Positions 1 through 6,018 of a stretch of DNA of 6,018 nt are shown in pieces (within the stretch, counting starts at the first letter, position 1; every line of letters begins with the position of its first letter). A program made the position numbers and the translations under genes. Source of the DNA: Gemmatimonadota bacterium (lineage in GTDB: Bacteria; Latescibacterota; UBA2968; UBA8231); the NCBI GenBank assembly GCA_026706505.1, contig JAPOYQ010000620.1, positions 1 through 6,018 of the forward strand, in the 5' to 3' direction. The notes beneath the pieces were generated by a model, which saw only the letters and a list, made by a program, of their open reading frames with translations, was not told where the DNA came from and made no database searches.

Positions 1-38
1 CTTAGCGGCCAGTAATAGATGACACTCCACCGTTTCAT
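1..38 (-). CDS. Possible 5' end of a divergent gene, cut by window edge
   Basis: Read on the minus strand from an ATG at 38-36, the frame stays open to the window edge and gives MKRWSVIYYWPL. This is a positive start followed by hydrophobic and aromatic residues, as in the beginning of a signal peptide or membrane segment. A GGAAG sequence (plus-strand 45-49) lies six bases upstream of the ATG, a better ribosome binding site than the one in front of the gene at 77. Against it: only 12 codons are visible, and only 38 bases separate it from the divergent start at 77, which is tight for two promoters. No product can be named. Confidence 0.33.
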   Translation of the reverse strand, partial: MKRWSVIYYWPL

Positions 39-44
39 AACTAT

Positions 45-49
45 CTTCC
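45..49 (-). promoter_or_regulatory. Candidate ribosome binding site of the left-edge divergent gene
   Basis: The minus strand reads GGAAG here, six bases before the ATG at 38-36. Position and sequence suit a Shine-Dalgarno site. It is the main reason for taking the 12-codon open frame at the left edge seriously. Confidence 0.3.
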
Positions 50-53
50 GAGA

Positions 54-59
54 TACAAT
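54..59 (+). promoter_or_regulatory. Weak candidate -10 box for the gene at 77
   Basis: TACAAT matches the sigma-70 consensus TATAAT at five of six positions and sits 17 bases before the ATG at 77. The best -35 candidate, GTTTCA at 32-37 with 16-base spacing, matches only three of six positions. The resulting leader would be very short. The -10 consensus may also not apply in this organism, so this is a suggestion only. Confidence 0.17.
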
Positions 60-76
60 TTGCGGAATGAACGTCG

Positions 77-1957
77 ATGACAGTAGCACGCTTCCTTTCT
101 CTATTCTGGATTTTTTCTTCGGCGCTCGGTCTTTGGGCTGGCCCAGCCTCGGGTCTGACCATTTACCGGTTCGGCGGTGAAGATCGGCCCAAACCTCCTG
201 AGGAAGGCCATGCCGGGGTGGACTTCAGACAATTGAGCTGGATGAATTTCGATGCCGAACCTCATGGAGAAATCATTGACTTGGACGTGGATAGTACCGG
301 TATCCAGCCCCTCAAACGCAACCCAGACTTCAACATAGCACCCGGAATCGAAGAGAAAGGAGGGACACATTTAAGGGCCAATATAAATAAAGAAGTGTGG
401 GATGGTGATACGGGTACTTTCTGGCTGGCGGAAAAGTATCTGTGCGCCGATCACAGTATCAGATCCGGGGCCTGTACCGATGATTTCAGTCGGTCGGGCA
501 CGGCCAATATCTACCTAGGCGGTCTCTACAACATCGACCGGCTTCGGGTGATATCCGGGTTTACCGACCCAGGCCGAACCGTGGGCATCCTCCGCGTCCA
601 CCTCGGCCCGCGCCCCATAGTCAACTACGGCATCGTTCCGCCGAAATCGCCCTGGATTGTCGAAGTGAGAGACAACCGAGAGCAAATCCTCGACATTCCC
701 ATCCCATCGCACGAGGCAGTAGAGTTTGTCCAGGTAGCCTTGGCCGAGCACAACACGGACTGGGAAGTGAACGAAATAGAAGTTTACGCCAAGGGGTTCG
801 TCAAACAGGCCACTTATATTTCCGATGTCATCGATTTCGAGCGGCCTATGGCCTGGGGAGACCTGCGCTGGTCCGGGGTTCAGGAGTCCGGAGCCCAAGT
901 TCTCATCCGGACCCGTAGCGGCTTAGACAACGATGCGGACGTATTCTGGCGCTTCACCGGCCGCGGCGGCAAAGCCGAGGTGAGTCGCGCTGGTTACAAC
1001 GGCCTCAAACTCAATGAACGGGCCGGCATCACCCACGACCTCGACCACTGGACCTTTTGGTCGGCACCCTATGACTTTGCCGACAGCAGCGGCACGCCGA
1101 TGGTATCGGCAAGCCCCAGACGCTACTTCCAGTTCAAGGTCGACTTTCTGCCCCGTGAAGACGCCGGTGGCCGGATGGGTTTCGTAGAGTTGCGCGCCTC
1201 CGAGCCGGTGGCGACGAACCTAGTGGGCGAGGTCTGGCCTGTCGAAGCAAAGGTAGGGCAGCAATCGTCCTTCACCTATGCGTTGCGGCCGACGATTCAC
1301 CCAGGCGATGTCGGCTTTGACCAGTTGGAAATTGAGACCTCCTCGATCATCAGCGCAGTGGAGGCGGTGCGCATCGGCGATGTGCCTGTGGCCTTTACCG
1401 TAGAAGCCGAGGAGCCGCATCGGCTGGCGGTCAGTTTCCCGCGCCTCCAAGAGCAGGACTCGGGGACGCTGGTCGAGGTCGATTTCTCAGCCCAGGTGCT
1501 GCGCTACGGAGCAATCTTTGCGGCGCAGGTGTCGGACAGCGACCAGCCTTTAGAGGTGCCGCAGGGGGTCAATCCGGGAGACGCTACGGCGAAATACGAG
1601 GGCAACCGGGTGTCGGTGGCCACCGCCGCACAGGAGCAGAGGCTGTTGCAGGTGCAAGTCGAGCCGACCATTTTTACGCCCAATGGCGATGGCCGCAACG
1701 ACGAGATAGGCATCTTCTATCACATCTTGGAGATTACGGGCAGTGCGCAGGTAGCGGTGGAGGTATGGGACTTGTCGGGTCGCCGGGTGCGGCGGGTGTA
1801 TTCGGGCGCGGATGGGATCGGCGAGTACGAGCGGGCGTGGGATGGTCGGGACGAGGCCGGCGGTTTGGTGCCGCCAGGGATTTATCTGTATCGGGTTTCG
1901 GTCGATGCCGACCGGGAAAAGGTCGAAAAAACCGGCGTCTTGTATGCTGCGTACTGA
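77..1957 (+). CDS. Exported discoidin-like / FlgD-Ig-like multidomain protein (626 aa)
   Basis: Probable secreted or cell-surface protein of unknown function. Residues 1-26 look like a signal peptide: a short polar start with Arg5, a hydrophobic run at 6-20, and possible cleavage near Ala-Ser-Gly at 24-26. Residues about 95-238 resemble a galactose-binding / F5/8 type C-like jelly roll: a WDGDTGTFW block (108-116), a 'GLYNIDRLRV' strand (149-158), and a closing 'EIEVYAKGF' strand (233-241). Cys123 and Cys133 could form a disulfide. Residues about 247-380 form a beta-rich module with IRTRSG (277-282) and SPRRY (346-350), also found in the neighbouring gene. A further beta region (about 385-515) precedes the C-terminal domain, which has FTPNGDGRND at 533-542, a 'VEVWDLSGRRVR' strand, WDGRD (588-592) and PPGIYLYRV (599-607), typical of FlgD-Ig-like domains. 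A stop lies in frame at 68-70, and the next Met (56) would lose the signal peptide, so ATG 77 is the best start. Its ribosome binding site is weak (GGA at 64-66). The gene is complete and converges on its paralogue. Confidence 0.93.
   Translation: MTVARFLSLFWIFSSALGLWAGPASGLTIYRFGGEDRPKPPEEGHAGVDFRQLSWMNFDAEPHGEIIDLDVDSTGIQPLKRNPDFNIAPGIEEKGGTHLRANINKEVWDGDTGTFWLAEKYLCADHSIRSGACTDDFSRSGTANIYLGGLYNIDRLRVISGFTDPGRTVGILRVHLGPRPIVNYGIVPPKSPWIVEVRDNREQILDIPIPSHEAVEFVQVALAEHNTDWEVNEIEVYAKGFVKQATYISDVIDFERPMAWGDLRWSGVQESGAQVLIRTRSGLDNDADVFWRFTGRGGKAEVSRAGYNGLKLNERAGITHDLDHWTFWSAPYDFADSSGTPMVSASPRRYFQFKVDFLPREDAGGRMGFVELRASEPVATNLVGEVWPVEAKVGQQSSFTYALRPTIHPGDVGFDQLEIETSSIISAVEAVRIGDVPVAFTVEAEEPHRLAVSFPRLQEQDSGTLVEVDFSAQVLRYGAIFAAQVSDSDQPLEVPQGVNPGDATAKYEGNRVSVATAAQEQRLLQVQVEPTIFTPNGDGRNDEIGIFYHILEITGSAQVAVEVWDLSGRRVRRVYSGADGIGEYERAWDGRDEAGGLVPPGIYLYRVSVDADREKVEKTGVLYAAY
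1652..1957 (+). other. C-terminal FTPNGDGxND / FlgD-Ig-like domain of the 626-aa protein
   Basis: Residues about 526-626. The domain opens with a FTPNGDGRND block, which in many FCB-group exported proteins begins a C-terminal Ig-like domain. It ends with the WDGRD...G..VPPGIYLYRV signature of FlgD-Ig-like folds. In Bacteroidetes a related FTPNGDGxND opening occurs in the gliding-motility-associated (CHU_C) C-terminal domains used as type IX secretion signals. Whether this version is a sorting signal or only a structural domain cannot be told from this window. Confidence 0.8.
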
Positions 1958-2000
1958 AAGGTACCTGTCGAGGAATTTGCGTCTATACTCTCAGTACACA
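1948..2000. repeat. Imperfect inverted repeat across both convergent stop codons
   Basis: GTACTGA at 1951-1957 and TCAGTAC at 1991-1997 are perfect 7-base inverted copies. Pairing extends by two bases on each side after single mismatches (1948-1960 against 1988-2000). The arms contain the TGA stops of the two convergent genes, and the loop is roughly the 33-base intergenic stretch 1958-1990. There is no T-run after either arm, so this is not a standard intrinsic terminator. Part of the match may simply reflect the related C-terminal ends (AAY-stop and SVY-stop) of two paralogues in opposite orientation. No other terminator is visible between the genes. Confidence 0.4.
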
Positions 2001-2305
2001 CTGGCCACGACCGTGGCCACCGTCGATTCACCAATACCCTCCGCGTCTACCTCTGGACCGACCCGGCAGATATACAAGCCCGGCGGCAACAGCACTCCAT
2101 CCCGATCCCGGCCGTCCCAACTCACCTCCTGAACACCAGCGGCGTGCGCTACGAACTGTGCCCGGCGGTGCACTAGCGATCCGTCGAGCGCATAGACTTC
2201 CAATATCAGCGAGGTCTGCCCCGGCATCTTAAATACGGGGAAGACGAATTTCACCGCATCGTTGATGCCGTCTCCGTTCGGCGTGAATGGATTTCCCAGT
2301 ACCTC
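1991..2305 (-). other. C-terminal FTPNGDGxND / FlgD-Ig-like domain of the 857-aa protein
   Basis: Residues about 754-857. It has the same order of blocks as the end of the convergent 626-aa protein: FTPNGDGIND, a 'LILEVYALDGSLVHR' strand pair, SWDGRDRDG, and LPPGLYICRV. The shared terminus on two otherwise diverged proteins suggests it performs a common task such as export, anchoring or folding. That is an inference from conservation within this window. Confidence 0.8.
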
Positions 2306-4564
2306 CATATCGCCTACCAGTCCACCAGCCACCGGCGTCAGCACGGTCAGGCCCTCGCCCGAGGCCGTCGCGTCCACTCGCTGCCACACCATCTCCTCTT
2401 CCTCGCCCAGTCCCACCGAGACGAGAAAGGCATTGCTCGCCAAGTAAAACGCACCCGAAAAACGCAGCACTACCTGGAACTCGGGCTCTCGGACCACCTC
2501 GGGCAGGTGAACCCACAACGAATCAACTCCGGTTTTAATCTCCAGTTCATCCGCCGGGTATATCTGACCGCCCCCCACCTCCAGTTCGCTCTCTAGGCCC
2601 AAGGTCACATCCACCAACTCCACCCCGGCGCTCGGGGGCACTTCAAAGAGTACTTGATCAAACCCCAGCCTCTCCGAGCCCGCCTCGTTGGGTGGAATGG
2701 TCAGCGACAACGCGAACGCCTCGCGGAGACCGCTCTGCTGGGCGCGGCGCGGCGCGATTTCGCCCAGAATCCGATGCACCAGCGGATCCCTCAAGCCGAT
2801 ATTGAGGCGGCGCAACACCGCGGATTGGTTGGGATCGTCCGAGAGCAGGCTGGCCTCAATCATTATATAGCGCCGAGGGCTAGGCGAGGTGATGGCCGCG
2901 CCGGATCTCTCGTAAAACTGACTCCACGGACTCCAATCCGCCTCGTCGGGCACAAAGGCCACTGTCGAATCCCCCCGCATAAACGACAGCGTCTTGCGAT
3001 AGTCGGCCTCGGGGATTTCAACCCCCTGTTTGTTAAAGAAATGCTTGTCTTCGGTGAGTCGGTTGCCGGTTCGGGTGCGAATCTGCAGCTGGGTGCCGGG
3101 CGGCGTTTGAGCCTCCCAGGAGATGGTGGAAAGGATGCGGGGAGCATCTCCCAACTCGATCGCCGGCGTTTGCAGGGTGACCTGTGGAAGAAAACCAAAG
3201 CCATAGAGCAGCAACTCCTTTACACCAGAACGGATCAACCCGGTAGTGACGACGCGATAGTCGAACCTAAAAAAGCGCCCCTTGATAGGGGAGAAGATAT
3301 TGGCCTGCATGAACGTATTCGTCGGCAGCGACCCGGCGGGCGCAAGAGCCTCGCGGCCAAGCGTGACATCGTCTCTGCCGCGCGACACCACGGAAGTAAA
3401 GATCTGGCTGCCATCGGGTGCCAGACTGCCATCCGAAAGATTGAGCACGTAATTGGGGAATGTGGCACTGCCATAGACAATAAAGGCGCGATCGACCCAG
3501 TACCAGGTGCCTAGGTCCAATAGGAGGTCCCGATCCCGGTTCTTGATCAACACAGCGAAATCGTCATCTCGACTACCTATGCCCTTGGTGGAAAATCCCG
3601 CTTCTGCACTCCAGACGGTGGTATAATCGCCATCGACTGCATTGGAATGTCCGCCCGCTTCCCCAAATCCCTCGATCGACCCCCCGCGCTCCTTCCAGCC
3701 CAAACTTATATTCTCCCCCACCGTCCACACCTCCACCTCCGCCAACCGAGGACGCTCCGAACGATAATAGCGGATCGGCCCCTTAAAACGATCCTCCCGA
3801 ATCGCCGCATACTCCGCCTGAGATACCTCCCGCTCCACCCCCGTCGACTCCCGACGAAAATAAAGCACATCCCCCCGATCCGACGCTGGCAAACCCTCCC
3901 AACCCGACGCACTCACCTCCGCCCCACGACGGCCATCGCTGGCCGTGGCCACAAGCTGCACATACTGGACTAAATCCCCGCTCAAACCCGGATCCGCTGA
4001 CTTGGCCGGACGCAACGCATACTCGAAAACCCGCTGCGTCTTGTTCAACCCCTCGCTGCGACCGGCTACCCGATAGTCGAGGCTCTGACTGCCCTGAAAA
4101 GCCTCATCGCCATTGGAGGTAAGCACCTTGAACTGCAAAAACGGATCGCCGACCCCTTCGGCGACAAATTTCACCACTACTTTCTCAGCCCACACCACCC
4201 GACCCAGATCCACCTCGACCCACCAGTCGCGCAGCGGCGCGTCCAGCGCTGGCTCCCAGTAGGTTTCCTCCAGACCGTCCATGAGCTGCGCCGCCCCGGC
4301 GAAATTGGTCCCTGCCCGTCGGATGCCTCCGGTCACGTCCTCGCGGCTGAAGGCCCCCGCGTTCAGCACGGCATTGATCTGCCGCCGCACAAAATGGGGG
4401 CGGACGCCTTCGGCGCTAAAATCCACACTGCCGGCGGGGAAATTCCACCCCGGCCAGTCGCTCTCGCTGACGATCAACTGGTTCGGCTCAAGGCGATAAC
4501 CCTGTCCTTGGGCCCAGACCGGGGCGGGGAGCAACAAAGTATAGAGAATGAGGCGCAGGTTCAT
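1991..4564 (-). CDS. Exported protein with two discoidin-like regions and FlgD-Ig-like C-terminus (857 aa)
   Basis: Probable secreted or surface binding protein; function unknown. Residues 1-18 form a clear signal peptide with a hydrophobic core and a VWA cleavage site before Gln19. Residues about 86-215 look like an F5/8 type C (discoidin) jelly roll: a 'MDGLEETYWEP' block (95-105), 'WWVEVDLG' (114-121) and 'EKVVVKF' (127-133). A second similar region spans about 272-455: 'AVDGDYTTVWSA' (309-320), 'DLLLDLGTWYWVDRAFIVYG' (346-365) and a closing 'GVKELLLYGFGF' strand (447-458). Residues about 463-600 carry the beta module shared with the convergent gene, with IRTRTG (495-500), WSPWS (544-548) and SPRRY (562-566). 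The C-terminal domain has FTPNGDGIND (760-769), WDGRD (816-820) and PPGLYICRV (827-835). The start is supported by the signal peptide, an AAGGA site nine bases upstream, and the ATGA overlap with the upstream PABS gene, which implies coupled translation. Discoidin-like folds usually bind glycans or other surface ligands, so an adhesive or carbohydrate-binding role is possible but unproven. Confidence 0.93.
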   Translation of the reverse strand: MNLRLILYTLLLPAPVWAQGQGYRLEPNQLIVSESDWPGWNFPAGSVDFSAEGVRPHFVRRQINAVLNAGAFSREDVTGGIRRAGTNFAGAAQLMDGLEETYWEPALDAPLRDWWVEVDLGRVVWAEKVVVKFVAEGVGDPFLQFKVLTSNGDEAFQGSQSLDYRVAGRSEGLNKTQRVFEYALRPAKSADPGLSGDLVQYVQLVATASDGRRGAEVSASGWEGLPASDRGDVLYFRRESTGVEREVSQAEYAAIREDRFKGPIRYYRSERPRLAEVEVWTVGENISLGWKERGGSIEGFGEAGGHSNAVDGDYTTVWSAEAGFSTKGIGSRDDDFAVLIKNRDRDLLLDLGTWYWVDRAFIVYGSATFPNYVLNLSDGSLAPDGSQIFTSVVSRGRDDVTLGREALAPAGSLPTNTFMQANIFSPIKGRFFRFDYRVVTTGLIRSGVKELLLYGFGFLPQVTLQTPAIELGDAPRILSTISWEAQTPPGTQLQIRTRTGNRLTEDKHFFNKQGVEIPEADYRKTLSFMRGDSTVAFVPDEADWSPWSQFYERSGAAITSPSPRRYIMIEASLLSDDPNQSAVLRRLNIGLRDPLVHRILGEIAPRRAQQSGLREAFALSLTIPPNEAGSERLGFDQVLFEVPPSAGVELVDVTLGLESELEVGGGQIYPADELEIKTGVDSLWVHLPEVVREPEFQVVLRFSGAFYLASNAFLVSVGLGEEEEMVWQRVDATASGEGLTVLTPVAGGLVGDMEVLGNPFTPNGDGINDAVKFVFPVFKMPGQTSLILEVYALDGSLVHRRAQFVAHAAGVQEVSWDGRDRDGVLLPPGLYICRVGPEVDAEGIGESTVATVVASVY
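2765..3178 (-). other. Shared beta-rich module (IRTR[ST]G / WSPWS / SPRRY)
   Basis: Residues about 463-600 of the 857-aa protein align by eye with residues about 247-380 of the 626-aa protein (positions 815-1216 plus). Both have an 'S.W......G.Q..IRTR[ST]G' strand, then a W-S-containing block, SPRRY followed by a hydrophobic strand, and an 'L.G[EI]..P' ending. The pattern resembles beta-sandwich modules seen in bacterial exported proteins. I cannot assign a named family with certainty. Confidence 0.55.
3651..3685 (-). other. Possible G-quadruplex-forming stretch inside the 857-aa gene
   Basis: On the coding strand four G-tracts (six, three, four and three G) are separated by loops of 8, 4 and 4 bases. 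One loop is slightly longer than the usual limit of 7. The stretch encodes the glycine-rich linker around residues 294-305, just before the core of the second discoidin-like region. It may only reflect glycine codons ending in G; any effect on transcription or translation is speculative. Confidence 0.25.
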
Positions 4565-6018
4565 CGCACTCTATCCTTGTCCAGCCGACCCTCAATCCTT
4601 TCGAGGAGCCAAAGCGCCTTAGTATGCGCCGGCACCTCGGCCAGCACCTCCCGCGCAGTCCGCTCGGCCAGCTCCAGTTGCCCCGCCTGCAAGGCTTTGT
4701 TGCCGCGGTCGACGATCAGGTTGGCCAAGGCGTACAGATTTTGTTTGCGCATTTGTTCAATGCGGGCCATGCGCCTCCCATCGAGCGCGGCAGAGGTCAC
4801 CTTGCGCAAGGGTTTTTCGATCTCGAGCAAGGCACCCACGGTGCGCACCTCGATATCTTGACGCGGATCGAGTTCGTAGTCAAACCTAGGTACGTTATCC
4901 ACGAGAATCCGCCCACCGCGACTTAGGGTGCGCAGATCCTCAGCCGACGCTAGGAAGCTCCCCAAGACGCTGTCGGACTCGTTGAGCCACCCCGTATTAG
5001 CGTCCAGCGGGTGCCGGTAGTGCAGATCGCGGCGAATTTCGGGCTTCCCCAGCCTTTCTTCAAGAGACGGGATGTCGAGCGCAAAGTCATCCGCCCGGCG
5101 GCCGATCAAGACGAACTCTGGCCCATTAAACCAGAGCTGACTCTGCGGAAAAACGCTGATGAAGGTGGCGACGATGTCGAGCACCTGCGGCGTGGAAAGC
5201 ATCCGCACCGGCACAAATTGCGTCACTAGACCGCCTATCTCTAGCCGCTGTCTGAGGCGCTGGTAAAAATCTTTAGTGTAAAAGGAAATGATCCCCGGGC
5301 GAAAGAGTTGGCCCACTTCAATGCCGATCACATCGTAGCGGACTTGGCTGTGGCGGATGTAATCCCGGCCGTCTTCTGCTAGGGCGCGCACCCGAGGATC
5401 GTCCAGCCAAGTCGCGCCAAAGTAGCGACGGGCGAGATCGAAAACAGCCACTTCCACATCTAGGCAATCGAGCCTATGGACATCCCACAACAGAAACCGC
5501 CCCGCAGCTTGGCCGGTACCCATCCCCACAACGAGCACATCCGTCTCATTGCCATCGCCGCGCAGCAGCATGGGCAGATGGCCGGCAAAGGTCTGTTGGT
5601 TCTTCTTGTTTGAACCCTGCCACAAGCGGTCGATTCCGAGCAGCACCTTGTCTTCGAGTTGCACCACGGCAAGGCTGGCGCCTTGGCCCTCCACGACTTC
5701 GAGCAGGGTCCCCTCGGAAGACAGATGGTCGTGGGGAAGCCTCGTTTTGAGCAGGGTCGCGGCGAGCCCCCACCCGATTACACTAAATGCGATCAGCAAG
5801 GCAGCAACCCGCCGACCTAGCTGGCGGCCCGCTCCTGCGACAAAGGCCACGCAGCCCCCGACAATGGCCATGCCGGTTACCGTCCGCAGCGCGAAGTCGA
5901 GCCCCAACCAGGAAAGCCCCCAAGCCATGATCACCGCGCTCGCAATAGAACCTGCGGTATTGATTGCCGTCAGCCGGCCGATCGTCCAACTCGCGTCGGC
6001 TACGTTCCGCGACACCAG
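4561..6018 (-). CDS. Membrane-anchored spermidine-synthase-like (PABS) protein, 5' end missing
   Basis: C-terminal part of an integral membrane protein with a polyamine-synthase-type (PABS) Rossmann domain. Residues are numbered from the GTG at 6015, which is probably internal: the codon before it (CTG) is open to the edge, and 'GRLTAINTAGSIASA' (13-27) matches the 'GRLYAxNTxGAxxGxxxxG' segment usually preceded by several membrane helices. Hydrophobic segments lie near 16-38, 45-62 and 69-89. The Rossmann part spans about 103-305: GMGTGQAAG (164-172) is the nucleotide-binding loop, followed by the strand with Asp186, the EDGRDYI block (214-220), YDVIGIE (227-233), the 'FYTKDFYQRL' helix (245-254) and 'VFP..QLWF' (288-296). 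'VDNVPRFDY' (372-380) resembles the TDDxPxLEY block of fused membrane spermidine-synthase-like proteins. Residues about 425-475 look like a TPR-type helix pair. The GGGDG aspartate of true spermidine synthases is Thr167 here, so a polyamine product should not be assumed. The gene overlaps the downstream exported-protein gene by ATGA. Confidence 0.87.
   Translation of the reverse strand: MVSRNVADASWTIGRLTAINTAGSIASAVIMAWGLSWLGLDFALRTVTGMAIVGGCVAFVAGAGRQLGRRVAALLIAFSVIGWGLAATLLKTRLPHDHLSSEGTLLEVVEGQGASLAVVQLEDKVLLGIDRLWQGSNKKNQQTFAGHLPMLLRGDGNETDVLVVGMGTGQAAGRFLLWDVHRLDCLDVEVAVFDLARRYFGATWLDDPRVRALAEDGRDYIRHSQVRYDVIGIEVGQLFRPGIISFYTKDFYQRLRQRLEIGGLVTQFVPVRMLSTPQVLDIVATFISVFPQSQLWFNGPEFVLIGRRADDFALDIPSLEERLGKPEIRRDLHYRHPLDANTGWLNESDSVLGSFLASAEDLRTLSRGGRILVDNVPRFDYELDPRQDIEVRTVGALLEIEKPLRKVTSAALDGRRMARIEQMRKQNLYALANLIVDRGNKALQAGQLELAERTAREVLAEVPAHTKALWLLERIEGRLDKDRVR
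4574..4578 (-). promoter_or_regulatory. Ribosome binding site of the 857-aa protein gene
   Basis: The minus strand reads AAGGA nine bases before the ATG at 4564-4562, inside the last codons of the upstream PABS gene. Together with the ATGA stop/start overlap (4561-4564) it fixes the start and supports translational coupling. Confidence 0.6.

Noticed and set aside
67..180. Alternative ATG at 67 upstream of the 626-aa gene
   Set aside because: It is in a different frame, gives a short peptide ending at about 180, and lacks a signal peptide. The frame from 77 gives a proper exported protein.
1681..1957. Assigning the C-terminal domains to flagellar hook protein FlgD
   Set aside because: Only the Ig-like fold signature is shared. 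The proteins have signal peptides and discoidin-like regions, and no flagellar genes are nearby.
1765..2232. Plus-strand open frame (155 codons) bridging the two convergent genes
   Set aside because: It overlaps coding sequence of both well-supported genes out of frame, and its product is a low-complexity Arg/Pro/Gly-rich sequence with no family features.
2654..3514. Long plus-strand open frame (286 codons) opposite the 857-aa gene
   Set aside because: Its translation is rich in Arg, Gly and Gln, with no recognisable domain or signal. The minus-strand frame over the same bases encodes a coherent protein with motifs shared with the convergent gene, so this is an antisense shadow.
4394..4861. 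Plus-strand open frame (155 codons) across the ATGA junction
   Set aside because: It lies antisense to two real genes, and its Ser/Arg-rich translation shows no domain. The minus-strand overlap and ribosome binding site explain the region.
4561..6018. Naming the PABS gene speE (spermidine synthase)
   Set aside because: Membrane segments, the GMGTG loop, the missing aminopropyltransferase aspartate pattern and the TPR-like tail place it in the broad membrane-fused PABS group, where the reaction is generally unknown.

Overview
The window holds three large protein-coding genes packed almost without gaps, plus a possible fourth gene start at the left edge. No RNA gene, mobile element or CRISPR array is visible. 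Moderately high GC, tight spacing, two exported proteins ending in an FTPNGDGxND / FlgD-Ig-like domain and a membrane-anchored spermidine-synthase-like protein suggest a Gram-negative-type bacterium. The combination fits the FCB group (Bacteroidetes-related lineages, including uncultured phyla such as Latescibacterota) or a similar metagenomic lineage. The lineage is an inference from protein style, not from a marker gene.

Layout: positions 1-38 (minus) may be the first 12 codons of a divergent gene with a reasonable ribosome binding site. Positions 77-1957 (plus) encode a 626-residue exported multidomain protein. Only 33 bases separate its stop from that of the next gene, which runs on the opposite strand. 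Positions 1991-4564 (minus) encode an 857-residue exported protein that is a diverged, longer paralogue of the first. Both contain a discoidin-like (F5/8 type C-like) region, a shared beta-rich module with IRTR[ST]G and SPRRY blocks, and a C-terminal FTPNGDGxND / FlgD-Ig-like domain; the longer one appears to have a second discoidin-like region. Positions 4561-6018 (minus) encode the C-terminal part of a membrane protein with a spermidine-synthase-type (PABS) Rossmann domain and a TPR-like tail. It is cut by the right edge of the window.

The PABS gene is upstream of the 857-residue gene and overlaps it by four bases (ATGA), so the two are almost certainly co-transcribed and translationally coupled. 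The 626-residue gene converges on them. A plausible reading is a small locus for cell-surface or secreted binding proteins with a membrane-associated methyltransferase-fold partner. No substrate or reaction can be assigned from sequence alone.
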